Origin: Sipunculus nudus
Lineage: Eukaryota > Annelida > Sipuncula > Golfingiida > Sipunculidae
NCBI GenBank assembly: GCA_026874595.1
Contig: CM049322.1
Coordinates: 24,527,400 to 24,591,399, forward strand
DNA: 64,000 nt
Reading direction: 5' to 3'
A program made the translations under genes and the position numbers. A model generated the notes under the pieces. That model was not told where the DNA came from and made no database searches. It saw nothing but the letters and a program-made list of their open reading frames with translations. Positions 22,582 to 33,795 of this stretch are shown here, piece by piece; position 1 is the first letter of the stretch; each line of letters starts with the position of its first letter.

Positions 22582-25200
22582 AACTAGAATACAAGTAGTC
22601 AACAAGTGACTATGTGTGTCCGCCATAATCAGAGTGGGACAGGTGAAATGAGGCATGGATTGAGTGCCAAGGGGAAATAGAGTAAGGTGTGTTGCATAAT
22701 AGCCTGGATGTCTGCAGCTGAAATGTACATGTAGGTTGCGCCTCCTACCACAAAATCTAGAAAGCTGTCCAAGTTGTGTACATATGCAAAATTTTAGGCA
22801 GATAATTCAAACCACTACTTGTATATGAGTGATTTTATCCCACAGCAGACAAACAGGAGGACGCTGTGCAAAAATGGTGGCAGGTGGTGCCACAAATTTT
22901 GTGTATGATTAAGAGCTATATGAGATCTATACACATGCAAAATTTTGGCCAAACTGGTCAAACATTTCCTTAGATATGCGCTTGGATAAGTCCAACCAAT
23001 GCTGAGATATGAGTGATTTTATCCCAAGGCAGATGGACAGATGGATGCTCTGCAGAATGGTTGCAGGTGGCGCCACCATTTTAGTGTATGCTATAAAGCT
23101 ATCCAAGGGGTACATTTGTACAAAATTTTTAGCCTGATCAGTCAAACGGTTCCCGAGATATGTGGGTTCCCTGAATGCCAAATTTCAGGGGGATATGTGA
23201 AACCAGTCCTGAGATATAAGCCTGAATGTCTGCAGCGTATACATAAATGTAGGTGGCGCCACCTGCAACAAAATCCACAAAGCTATACAAGATGTATAAA
23301 CCTGCAAAATTTTAGGCAGATATGTCAAACTACTGCCGAGATATAAGTGATTTTATCCCATGGCAAACAAACAGACGGACGCTGTGCAAAAATGGTTGCA
23401 AGTGGCGCCACCAGTTTTGCCTATGATAAAGAGCTATGCGAAATCTATAAACATGCAAAATTTTTGCCCAATCTGTCAAATGGTTCCCGAGATATGAGCA
23501 TAGATGTCTGCAGAGTAAACCTGAATGTAGGTGGCGCCACCTGTCATAAAATCGAGAAAGCTTTCCAGGATGTATAAACCTGCAAAATTTCAGGTAGATA
23601 TGTCAAACCACTGCTGAGATATGAGTGATTTTACGCCAAGGCAGATGAACCAACGGATGCTGTGCATAAATGGTTGCAGGTGGCGCAACTAGTTTTGCCT
23701 ATGATGAAGAGCTATGTGAGATCTATACACATACAAAATTTTGGCCCAATCGGTCAAACAATTCCCGAGATATGAGCTTGGATGTCTGCAGAGTAAACGT
23801 GAATGTAGGTGGCGCCACCTGTCATATATCGAGAAAGCTGTCCAGGATGTATAAACCTGCAAAATTTCAGGTGGAAAAGTCAAACCACTGCTGAGATATG
23901 AGTGATATTATCCCAAGGCAGATGAACAGATGAACGCTGTGCAAAAATGGTTGCAGGTGGCGCAACCAGTTTTGCCTATGATGAAGACCTATGTGAGATC
24001 TATACACATGCAAAATTTTGGCCCAATCGGTCAAACGGTTCCCAAGATATGAGCTTGGATGCCTGCAGAGTAAACGTGAATGTAGGTGGCGCCACCTGTC
24101 ATAAATCAAGAGACCTGTCCAGGATGTATAAACCTGCAAAATTTCAGGTGGAAAAGATATGAGCTTGGATGTCTGCAGCATAAACTTGAATGTAGGTGGT
24201 GCCACCTATCATAAAATCGAGTAAATTGTCCAGGGTGTAAAAACCTGCAAAATTTCAGGTGGATAAGTCAAACCACTGTTGAGATATGAGTGATTTTATC
24301 CCAAGGCAGATGAACAGATGGATGCTGTGCATAAATGGTTGCAGGTGGCGCCACCAGTTTTGCCTATGATGAAGAGCTATGTGAGATCTATACACATGCA
24401 AAATTTTGGCCCAATCGGTCAAACAGTTCCCGGGATATGAGCTGGGATGTCTGGCACCACCAGTTTTGCCATGATGAAGAGCTATGTGAGATCTATACAC
24501 ATGCAAAATTTTGGCCTAATCGGTCAAACAGTTCCCGGGATATGAGCTGGGATGTCTGCAGAGTAAACCTGAATGTAGGTGGCTCAACCTGTCATAAAAT
24601 CGAGAAAGCTTTCCAGGATGTATAAACCTGCAAAATTTCAGGTGGATATGTCAAACAACTGCTGAGATATGAGTGATTTTACGCCAAGGCAGATGAACAG
24701 ATGGATGATGTGCATAAATGATTGCAGGTGGCGCCACCAGTTTTGCCTATGATGAAGACCTATGCGAGATCTATACACATGCAAAATTTTGGCCCAATCG
24801 GTCAAACGGTTCCCTAGATATGAGCTTGGATGTCTGCAGAGTAAACGTGAATGTAGGTGGCGCCACCTGTCATAAAATTGAGAAAGCTGTCCAGGATGTA
24901 TAAACCTGCAAAATTTTAGGCAGATAAGTCAAACCACTGCTGAGATATGAGTGATATTATCCCAAGGCAGATGAACAGATGGATGCTGTAAAAAAAATGG
25001 TTGTAGGTAGCGCCACCATTTTTAGTGTATGTTATAAAGCCATCAAAGGGCTACATTTTTGCAAAATTTTTAGCCTGATCGGTCAAACGGTTCCCGAGAT
25101 ATGGGGGTTTATGTGTGGAAACAGACACACAAATGGACGCTGGGCAGCCAGGAAAGGTCAGATGTCAACCAAAAATGAGGGCGCAGCAGTTTACATGTGA
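22582..25200 (+). repeat. GGTGGCGCCACC array 3 (largest)
   Basis: Starts AACTAGAATACAAGTAGTC and holds about nine dimers of the A and B sub-units described for array 2. Some are internally deleted, for example at 24130-24180 and 24450-24470. Frames starting MVAGGATSFAYD recur on the plus strand and their antisense frames on the minus strand. They end at random positions relative to one another, so I regard them as chance frames. Confidence 0.75.
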
Positions 25201-26158
25201 CCTGATGATAAACCTGATTAGCTAAAAATGCAAACCATGTTTTTTCAAACAGTTGAAAGATATAGTTCCAATAATCTGGGAATTCTGCATCTCAACATTG
25301 TGTCTAGACGTCTAGACACTGTGTCTAGAAACATTGTCTAGACACCCCCCAGAGCCAGGTCAGTTGCCATGGTGATGTCTGGAACCCACCTGTTTGTACT
25401 GAGCGACCTCCTGACTTGGCTGCTGAAACTCAGCATGTTGTCAAATCTGTTTTCAAATACAGAAAGCCTTTTTCAATTGGCTACAATGCACTTTTTAAAA
25501 CTGTATTTACCCAATCTATTCTTATAAAACTGGCAGAACCCTACCATAGAATAATTCCTGTAAAGTTTAAACCAATCAGCTGAACAGTTTCATCATAAAT
25601 CAGTGTATAAGCTAGAAGAGTTTAAAATTACATTTTCGCTTGTAAAAAACACATCAATGTAGGTGGCGCCACCAATACCTAAAAATCAGATGTGACATAT
25701 GTGACAAACATTGGTATAAAATTTGGTGATTATAGCTCTAGCCGTTTCTGAGATTTTAATTCTAGTGTGCTTTTTTAGACAGATGACCAAGTTCAACCTC
25801 CTGTAACTCGGCCAAAAATCTCCGAACTGGAACCATTCGAACATATTTGAGAGAGATTGTTCCAGGGATCATTTCTGTGAAATATTGGACAATTTGGCTG
25901 GACAGTTTCAGAGATGAAGATTTTTAAAGTTTTTAAGCTTTTTCTCTATAAAATCTAAATTAATGAAGATACCCAATAATAAGCTCCAGGGCACCAAGTT
26001 TCACATGTGACTAATTCTTACATGTAATTTGGAGCTGCTAGCTCTGACAGTTTCTGACTTCAGCCATGGACAGCGGAAAGCCAGCCCTGGACGGCGGACG
26101 GCTGACGGCTGACGATGGACGGACGACGCTGCACCATCGCATAAGCTCACAGGTTCGC
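25201..26158 (+). repeat. Unique tail of the array-3 element
   Basis: Copy of 19741-20712 with scattered substitutions and a few indels (for example a shorter TCTAGAC block and C run). It ends GACGGACGACGCTG..ATCGCATAAGCTCACAGGTTCG. Confidence 0.7.
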
Positions 26159-26696
26159 TAAAAAATTAACAGATTTTGATCTAATTTTGGGTATACAATT
26201 TAATTTTGATTAATCAAAGATATATTACTGGAAAAAAAGTCCTTAGCTTTAACATGTTTTGTGTAAAGTGTTGAAATATCTTTCCTGATTTTTTTACAAA
26301 ATGCATTATGTTTGAGCCAATAACTTTTTTAAATTATATAATACAGACCTAAGTTCTAGCATGTACATAGGAACTATATAGAGGAATATTTATGGTGAAT
26401 AAAAGGAAAAACAGATGAGTGGTTTTGATATTAGGCAGTCCTGAAGTGTGAAAATAGGTTTTTAATAAAAAATTGAGGTTTTTTCCTTAATTTCTCAAAG
26501 GAACGAAGTCGCAAAGACCCAGTTTTCGGCTTGGTAGGAGATCTTGGGGACATCTTACATGATGCCAAATTTTGGATTCCTAGGTCTTACAGTTTCAAAA
26601 TGTGCCACATCTACGGACAGACGGACGGACGGACAGACGGAGGACAATGGACCACGACTATAGCTTAGATGACTTATAGTCAGCTGAGCTAAAAAT
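26159..26696 (+). mobile_element. Dispersed repeat with GACGGAC/hairpin end
   Basis: Homologous to 9360-9925 and, in reverse, to 43030-43560. It contains CCAAATTTTGGATTCCTAGG, a run of ACGGACGG (26611-26640) and the closing TATAGCTTAGATGACTTATA..GTCAGCTGAGCTAAAA. Confidence 0.5.
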
Positions 26697-28127
26697 GAAG
26701 TATAATCTTAGCTAAAAAATAATACATGTGTAAAAAATAACCAAAGGATAAGAACACCTAATAAATTATACATGGAGCAAACTGGAGATGGGCATGTTTA
26801 ATTTTATAAACTGAAATAAAGGAATCAGTAATATACATTTTGATTATTTACATGGTATCATGTGACAGCTGATACAGCCATGAGTCTTAATGTCATTAGT
26901 CAAACATATTGACATCAGATCTTTAATGAGTACTTGTCTGAGTAATATTTTAAATGTTTTACATTTTTTTTTAATTTTGCAATAAATATAAATTAACAAA
27001 CTGAAACACTTGGACCTGAAAATTTAGAGTAACTTAATATAATCAACTGCATCCTTGTCTATTGCTTCATATAACCCCTATTACTAAAGAACAATTTTAT
27101 TTAATTATATTTTTTTCATTATTAAAATTAAAATACAAAATACCCAAGGATGACTGCATGGTGTCATTTAGGGCCATCCATACACTCTCCATACAACATC
27201 AGTAATTGCAAGGTGATTCCTTGTTACTCATTAACTATTAAATTCCTTTTCCATTGATTTTTGTTAGTTATAGTTGTTATAATAAAACCAATAAATATCT
27301 ATTTAATTATTGTTATGTTGATGGCCAAAAACACTACTAGAAGAGGGGGGCTGGACACCTTGACCCAGCTGTGGCCAGCCAAGAGCTGGTTGCCCCACTT
27401 TAATTAGTCTGAAAGATCAACAAATGTAACATACAGGTGACTGGAGAAAGGCTCCAGTATAGCCTAGGTGTAAGTAAGACATGGTCTCATAAAAAACTTA
27501 AATAAAAGATACAGTTTTTGGCCAGTTCCTTTCACATTTCAGAATTGAGAAGCTGATATCCTTGAGTGTGTATGATATGAAATTTAAAATAAACAGTGTT
27601 ACAGGAAAAAAATGTGCCATGGCCAAAGTTTGGCGAAATTTAAGGTACTGATTTTAAATTTATGCTGATAACTTAAAAAATGTTTTGGTATATAACTGAA
27701 ACTTGATAAAATAAAGTTAAAGAAAAGTCTCTAGCTTCAGTAATTCTCATGTTAAGTGAGTAAATATATTTCCTGATTTTCCAGCCCATAACTCCAAAAA
27801 ATTAGGCAATTCTGACCTTATTTCTAACATGTACATGTACAGCAAATGTATAGAGATATATGTATATTAAATATGATCAAAGTCAGCTCAATGGTTTTGA
27901 TATTAGGCAGTCTTGAAGGGTAACAATGGGTTTTTCATGGAAATTTGAGGTTTTGCCTTAATATCTCAAAGGAACAAAGTCCTCGTGGTCTAAAATTTTA
28001 AACTGTATGCCAAATTTTGGATTTGTAGGTCCAACATTTTCAAAAGGGCTATAAACAGACAGACAGACGACAAACAAAGGACCATGACTATAACTCAGGT
28101 GACTTACAGTCAGCTGAGCTAAAACAG
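26697..28127 (+). repeat. Dispersed repeat, copy of 7371-8085 plus 9111-9925
   Basis: The two halves are contiguous here but are separated by about 1 kb in the other copy. It ends ATAACTCAGGTGACTTACAG..TCAGCTGAGCTAAAA, 20 bases before the 52-bp minisatellite. Confidence 0.55.
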
Positions 28128-28148
28128 CAATAACTGCTACAGTTTTAT

Positions 28149-28773
28149 AGTTTACAGTTTTAGTATGACTGAGGTGAGAGGTTTACTTGGTGGGTTGTTT
28201 AGTTTACAGTTTTAGAATGACTGAGGTGAGAGGTTTACTTGGTGGGTTGTTTAGTTTACAGTTTTAGTATGACTGAGGTGAGAGGTTTACTTGGTGAGTT
28301 GTTTAGTTTACAGTTTTAGTATGACTGAGGTGAGAGGTTTATCTGGTGGGTTGTTTAGTTTACAGTTTTAGTAAGACTGAGGTGAGAGGTTTACTTGGTG
28401 GGTTGTTAAGTTTACAGTTTTAGTATGACTGAGGTGAGAGGTTTTCTTGGTGGGTTGTTTAGTTTACATTTTTACTATGACTGAGGTGAGAGATTTAATT
28501 GGTGGGTTGTTTAGTTTACAGTTTCAGTATGACTGAGATGAGAGGTTTACTTGATGGGTTGTTCAGTTTACAGTTTTAGTATGACTGAGGTGAGAGATTT
28601 AATTGGTGGGTTGTTTAGTTTACAGTTTTAGTATGACTAAGATGAGAGGTTTATCTGGTTGGTTGTTTAGTTTACAGATTTTAGTATGACTGAGGTGAGA
28701 GGTTTACTTGGTGGGTTGTTTAGTTAACAGTTTTAGTATGACTGAGGTATGAGGTTTACTTGGTGGGTTGTTT
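28149..28773. repeat. 52-bp minisatellite reaching the exon-3 splice donor
   Basis: Twelve copies of a 52-base unit starting AGTTTACAGTTTTAGTATGA. The last copy runs into the zinc-finger gene's exon-3 donor: on the minus strand the intron begins GTAAACAACCC, and TAAACAACCC is also part of every unit. Unit copies differ at a few sites each. Confidence 0.9.
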
Positions 28774-28775
28774 AC

Positions 28776-28866
28776 CTTCAGATTCATGGACCTGTGGTGA
28801 CAACCTGAGTGTCTTCAGCTGAGTATTAATGTCATCCATTAGATCCTTCACACACTGGTCCAGAAC
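28776..28866 (-). CDS. Zinc-finger gene, coding exon 3
   Basis: 91 bases between CTGATTTCAG at 28876-28867 and GTAAAC at 28775-28770. It enters in phase 0 and leaves after the first base of a Gly codon. Thirty codons encode a Leu/Asp-rich peptide (VLDQCVKDLMDDINTQLK...) continuing the helix of the preceding exon, likely a coiled-coil or dimerisation segment. The donor lies directly against the 52-bp minisatellite. Confidence 0.8.
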
Positions 28867-28952
28867 CTGAAATCAGTGTTAAGTTTTAAACTTTTATCCA
28901 ATTCCTGGCTCAGCAAAACTGCCAATTAGTCCTTTACACAGCCAAACACTGG

Positions 28953-30270
28953 ACATGGGCCATGACGCTCAGCTAAATTTGACATACAGGTGATGCACTA
29001 TTAGTTATGTTATGATCTGGTGAAAAATATTTAAGAAACCTTGAACAATTGATAGAATAATTTCTGGAGTGCTCAAAATCAGGAGTTTTGTCCATATTTG
29101 CCTAGGGCCAACCCTAATGAATTGTGCCCATCAAACTTTCACAGTACTAAATCCTGTTTTTTTCCTATAGCTCACAGAATATATGTCAAAGTGACCTTAT
29201 TTCAAAATTCAAAGGAGACTTGCCAAGGATCTCCCTGGATTAACAATAGAATGTTCTAGTTCCAACAGTTAAGTTTTGTGCCCTGTGTGACTATCTGGTC
29301 GATCAGAATCATGTTGTTTGCCAGTAGCTCGCGGAATATAGGTCACAGTGACCTAATTTCATGTTTCCATGGACATTTACCCAGGACCTCCCTCTATATT
29401 ACATAAGAAGTTTCTAGGCCGAATGAATACAATTTGTGCCCCTTCTGACTCAGTGGTTAAAATCATGTTTTTGGCCCATATGTCACAGAATAAAGGTCAA
29501 CATGACCTAATTTCATTTTTCCAAGGAGTTTTGCCAAGAACCTCCCAAGATTTTGCATTAGAAGATTCAAAGCCAATCAGATATGATTTGTGCCCATCTG
29601 ACATTCAGGGTGCCCAAATGACATCTTTTTCCTATAGGTCACAAAATAAAGGTAACAGTGACCTCATTTCATGTTCCAAGGACATTTGCTGAGGACTTCC
29701 TAGAATGTTATGTTAGAGGATTCTAGGCCAAAATGATACAATATGTGCACAATCTGACTTTCTGGGTGCTCAAAATCATGTTTTTGGCCCGTAGAATATA
29801 GGTCACCATGTGCTTATTTTATGTTTCTTAGGAGATTGCCCAAAACCTCCCTTGATATTACATTCAAATATTCTAGACCTAACAGATATCATTTGTGCCC
29901 ATCTTACATTCAGGGTGCTCAAATGGCATCTTTTTCCTATAGGTCACAAAATATAGGTCGTGGTGACTTAAATTTTATGTTTCAAAGGATATTTGCCCAG
30001 AACTTCCCAGAATATTACATAGAAGATTCTAGGCCTAAGTAGAATTTGTGCTCTGTCTGACAGTCTGGGTGCCCAAATTGTGTTTTCCGCCAATGTAGGT
30101 TGCAGAATATAGATCACCATGACCTAATTTCAGGTTTCCAAGGAGATTTGCCTAGGACCTCCCTGGATGAACAGTTAAAGGTTTTCAGGTCTTACGACTT
30201 GTGCCCTGTTAATGGCCGGACGGACACCAGACAAAGGGTGATTGCTATGGCTCATATGACTTACAGTCAG
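28953..30270 (+). mobile_element. Element with ~165-bp internal repeats and ERE-like palindromes
   Basis: Opens with a terminal-palindrome remnant (GGGCCATGACGCTCAGCT at about 28958). About seven units of roughly 160-170 bp follow. Each has a version of AGGTCACAGTGACCTAATTTCATG..CCAAGGA..TTTGCC, AGGACCTCCCTGGAT and GATTCTAGGCC. It ends with CCGGACGGACACCAGACAAA and a TGCTATGGCTCATATGACTT hairpin-type tail. No ORF. Located in the intron between coding exons 2 and 3 of the zinc-finger gene. Confidence 0.6.
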
Positions 30271-30489
30271 TCGAGCTTAAATTCAGTCAACTGCTCAATA
30301 ACAATGTGTGCCAGTTTTCTGTTTCCCGTTTTCTAAAAATTAGAAAATGAAGGTGTTATCTGCATTATAACAAAGTGTTAACTTCTCTGCTACAGAATAA
30401 TTTGGCCCTTTTCTGCTACAGAACAATGTATACCCTGTTAACTGCTATATAACAATTTGGCCTGTTTCCTGTTTTCTTTTCCTTTTTTT

Positions 30490-30862
30490 CAAATTTTTTT
30501 TTTCAGAGGTAACTGCCTCCATTTCATATGCAATCTTATCTAATTTTTAATCTAAGTTCCATTTGGTTCGGGACTACAGGACAGGCCAGTCACACTTGCT
30601 ACTTTACTATTATTTTGTATTCTGGTACCACCCAGGCCCAATGTCTAGCACACCTGTGCTGGGTCTTTACCCTAAGGAACCTCCCCCAAAAGATACATTC
30701 ATTCATGAGTGATACATGGCTGCTTGGCACAGCCTTCCAATTTAGCCTGCAGAGCACTCACCCAAGGTGGGGCTGACCATGAAAAATCTCCTCAGCTGAG
30801 ATTCGAACTCATGACTACCAGCTTTTAGATACTCTACTCTAGACCACAGAAGCTGGTTTTCT
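30490..30862 (-). mobile_element. tRNA-derived SINE-like element
   Basis: Read on the minus strand from 30862, it begins CCAGCTTCTGTGGTCTAGAG, an A-box-like start. It then has GAGTTCGAATCTC (30810-30798), a perfect RNA polymerase III B box (GTTCGAATC), about 35 bases from the A box as in tRNAs. A non-tRNA body follows (GACCATG..CACCTTGGGTGAG) and the T/A-rich stretch near 30490 could be its tail. I infer a SINE; it is inactive-looking and intronic. Confidence 0.55.
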
Positions 30863-30954
30863 TATTTACATGTAAAGAAAAGTGGTCCATTTTCTATTAT
30901 ATAACAATGTGTTCCTGTTTTGTGCCATATAACACATTAGACTTTGATCAGGTA

Positions 30955-31195
30955 GACATAGAGACCACAATAACATAAACAGTGTCTAAACATCCAGCCT
31001 TCTTGGTCAGGTATACAAAGAGACCACAATTATATGAACAGTGTCTAAACATCCAGCCTTCTTGGTCAGGTATACATAGAAACCACAATTACATGAACAG
31101 TGTCTAAACATCCAGCCTTCTTGGTCAGGTATACATAGAAACCACAATTACATGAACAGTGTCTAAACATCCAGCCTTCTTGGTCAGGTATACAT
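30955..31195. repeat. 59-bp minisatellite
   Basis: Four copies plus a partial of a 59-base unit containing CAGTGTCTAAACATCCAGCC and TTGGTCAGGTATACATAG. It ends about 120 bases before the donor of coding exon 2. Confidence 0.85.
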
Positions 31196-31312
31196 AGAGA
31201 TGGCTGTTCTACACAGGCGTGGATGAGTGACTGTCTATCACTTGTATCAATTTGTAAACTAAGGTTTAAGCAGGGATTTCTAGCAGTTATATAGACTGTT
31301 CACATGAATCAC

Positions 31313-31410
31313 CTGGTGTTTGACCATCTGTAACTTCATGGCCAGCTTGATGATCTGTTCGAGCACCTCCTGATCTGAGAGCAGACTGGTCTTCACAAGT
31401 CCTGATGCCC
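31313..31410 (-). CDS. Zinc-finger gene, coding exon 2
   Basis: 98 bases between GCACCAG (31417-31411) and GTGATT (31312-31307). The first two bases complete a Gly codon begun by exon 1; the exon ends in phase 0. It encodes 32 residues, including DQEVLEQIIKLAMKLQMVKHQ, a strongly amphipathic helix with Leu/Ile/Met at heptad-like spacing that continues into exon 3. The role is probably dimerisation or partner binding; I do not recognise a named domain. Confidence 0.82.
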
Positions 31411-32039
31411 CTGGTGCATACAAGATCAACACTATAAACATTCAATTTGATTTAAAAAATGTCCATTATTTCTACAGCTAACCTGATCACACTTTTTAAA
31501 ATTATGTTACAGCTCTGAGGGATACAATGCACGAAAGTATCGAAAACTGCAGTTGGTCTCAGTTGCCAAAAGAAACATAAAATGGAAGAATAAAGGGTTG
31601 TGACCTGACACAACAGCACTGACAAAATAAACAATAATAAATAAACTGTATTTAAACATCTTGATTTACTGTAAGCCATTACCGCTGAGCCTGATTTGTT
31701 GATCCTGTTAACTACTCACTTTTTTTCTTATTGTAATTTTGTTTTGTCATACAATATTCCACCCCTTAGGTACATGTAGTTTGAATTGTTAAAGTGTAAC
31801 TTGGATGAAATAACTTGTCATTATAGTAAGAATCAAAGAGCAATGCATAGGTGAAAAAGATAATTAGAACCTGCTAAATCCCAGAAAGACATCAGTGTTA
31901 CTTGTATACTTAAATGAATTTGTGTACAAACATGAAAGTGTGAGTTTGTGTCTGTGTATATTAAAGTGCTACAATGATTTTATAAAAGTCCTTTTGTGCA
32001 TGTGTGTGATTGTCCATGCATATGTAGAGCCTGACTGAC
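31411..32039. other. Intron 1 (coding) of the zinc-finger gene
   Basis: AT-rich, with no repeat or exon-like open stretch bounded by splice sites. The frame of exon 1 runs on to 31969, but the last residues (after the donor at 32039) are intronic. Confidence 0.5.
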
Positions 32040-33795
32040 CGTGTTTTTCCGTTTTTTTAGCTGTGAGTCTTGCTGAACTCCTTGCTGTGACCAGACTCAC
32101 AAGGCCAGTATCATCTGCTGGTTGAGGAGACTCAGAGGGGCCTTTTGTTTTGCTCGTCTTCATATTTGACTCACCAGTTGACCCCTGAGCACCCTGTTTG
32201 GGATCACTGTCTGGCCCTGTTATATCATCACCTTTTGGCAGCTTCACCGCCTGGTAGACATCATCATCTGGCCCAGTGATAGCTTGTTTGACATCACTGT
32301 CTCTTCCTGTTTCCCCCTGTTTGACATCACTGTCTGGTCCTGTTTCCGCCTGTTTGACATTTTTTTGAGAGTGTGTAACTACAGGAGAGGTCAGTGATTT
32401 CTTCTGGTACCTCGTCTTCCCTTGGTTTTCTTTGGTTGGAGCACCAGCATCTGCTTGCTTATTATTAATATCAGTGGCCCCTAAATTGCCTTTACTACAT
32501 TCATCATCTTGGTTACCTCCAGTCTGTGTTGCAGTGCTTAATTTGGTCTGCGCCTTCTGTGTGCTTGATGTTCCTTTGCCTGAGGTTCCAGGGACCCCTC
32601 TAGGTTCTGAATTAACTCCTTTACCTGCCACAGTTAAACCTCCCTGCAATAGTCTGTCCTTCCCAGGGAGACTGCTAGCAGCAGACAGAGCTACAGCCCC
32701 AGATCTCACAGAGGCCTCCTTTTTACTCATATCAATTATCACAGGAGCCGAGGAAGGGTCTACCTTCACAAACTGAGTGTGGCTGTCCTCATCAGTCTTT
32801 ATAAGGTCAGAGGTTTGTATGAAGGCATCACGAATGATCTGAGGAGTTGGCTTAATATCATCCTGACGTGGATCAGCCAACAAAATCTGCCCATCCCCAC
32901 AGCCAGCCACCTCCTGCTGCACAGGCTGTTCTGCAGTTAGCAACATCACTTTACCTGCGCCGTGGGGCAAATCCTTCACATACGTCAATGTACTCCCTGC
33001 CTGGGGTAAATCCTTCTCATGTGTTAATGTGCCCCCTGCCTGGGGTAGATCTTTTGCTGATGAACCGTCCACGACCTGATAAACCTCATACTCCGTCCCG
33101 TCCACCATGGTGGTGTACATTAAGGCCACCACTGACTCCCCAGCGCTGGGCAGCCTGCTGCTGTCAGACTGGGCAGCACTACCCTGCTGGTCCAGGACCA
33201 GCACTCTCGACTGCTCTTGGTTGCCACCGTCAACGCTCACACCGTCAGCCAGCGAGATATGGTGACTCAGGCTGCCACTGACAGTAACAGCTGGATTGTG
33301 ATTGACAATGAGTGATGCAGGTTCATTCTGATTCTCCAGGAATGACAGGGTTTGACTGTGACTGTCAACAACTGGCATCATGTTACTGTTAACCTCGGTG
33401 AGTGACTGGGGCTGGTTATCAACAACTGAGAGTGTTTGATTTTGGCCACCAATGCCTGACACAATCTGACTCAGACTGTCAACAGAAAAAGACTGGCTGT
33501 CAACAACTGACACAGTCTGATTCTGATTGTCAACAACTGACAGAGTCTGATTCTGACTGTCAACAACTGACAGAGTTTGATTCTGACTATTAACAATGTC
33601 ATCCATGAGCTGTTCCTGGCTGTCAACAATGAAGACGATCTGCTGCCCATCCTGAGTGGTTGCTGCTTGGGGAAGACTCACAAGTGACTGGATGCCTTGG
33701 AGCGTGTTTATAGGAACAAGATGACTTCCCTGGGACACTGCAGGAATTGTTACATTCCCTGACCTGTTTGTTTCTGCAGTTTGCCTTGTGTCCAT
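32040..33795 (-). CDS. Zinc-finger gene, coding exon 1 (low-complexity N-terminal half)
   Basis: ATG at 33795 with an in-frame TGA four codons upstream fixes the start. The exon ends CACG|GTCAGT at 32040/32039 in phase 1, which fits the next exon at 31410. The 585 codons give a protein rich in Gln, Ser, Thr, Val and Asp. Residues about 75-150 hold repeats of a V-D-S/N-Q-N-Q-T-L-S-V type, 255-280 hold a K-D-L-P-Q-A-G-x-T-L-T repeat, and 480-545 hold D-V-K-Q-x-x-T-G-P-D repeats. The end (TARSSARLTAKKTEKH) is basic. Such Q/S/T-rich segments commonly act as transactivation or interaction regions. I see no SCAN, KRAB, BTB or ZAD domain, so the type of regulator is not defined by the N-terminus. 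Confidence 0.88.

Noticed and set aside
18716-25200. Recurrent ~60-95-codon frames (MVAGGATSFAYD... and antisense)
   Set aside because: They mirror the repeat unit; stops and frameshifts differ from copy to copy and nothing indicates protein constraint.
31969-32039. Last 24 codons of the N-terminal exon's open frame
   Set aside because: They lie after a donor (CACG|GTCAGT) whose phase matches the next exon; read-through into intron.
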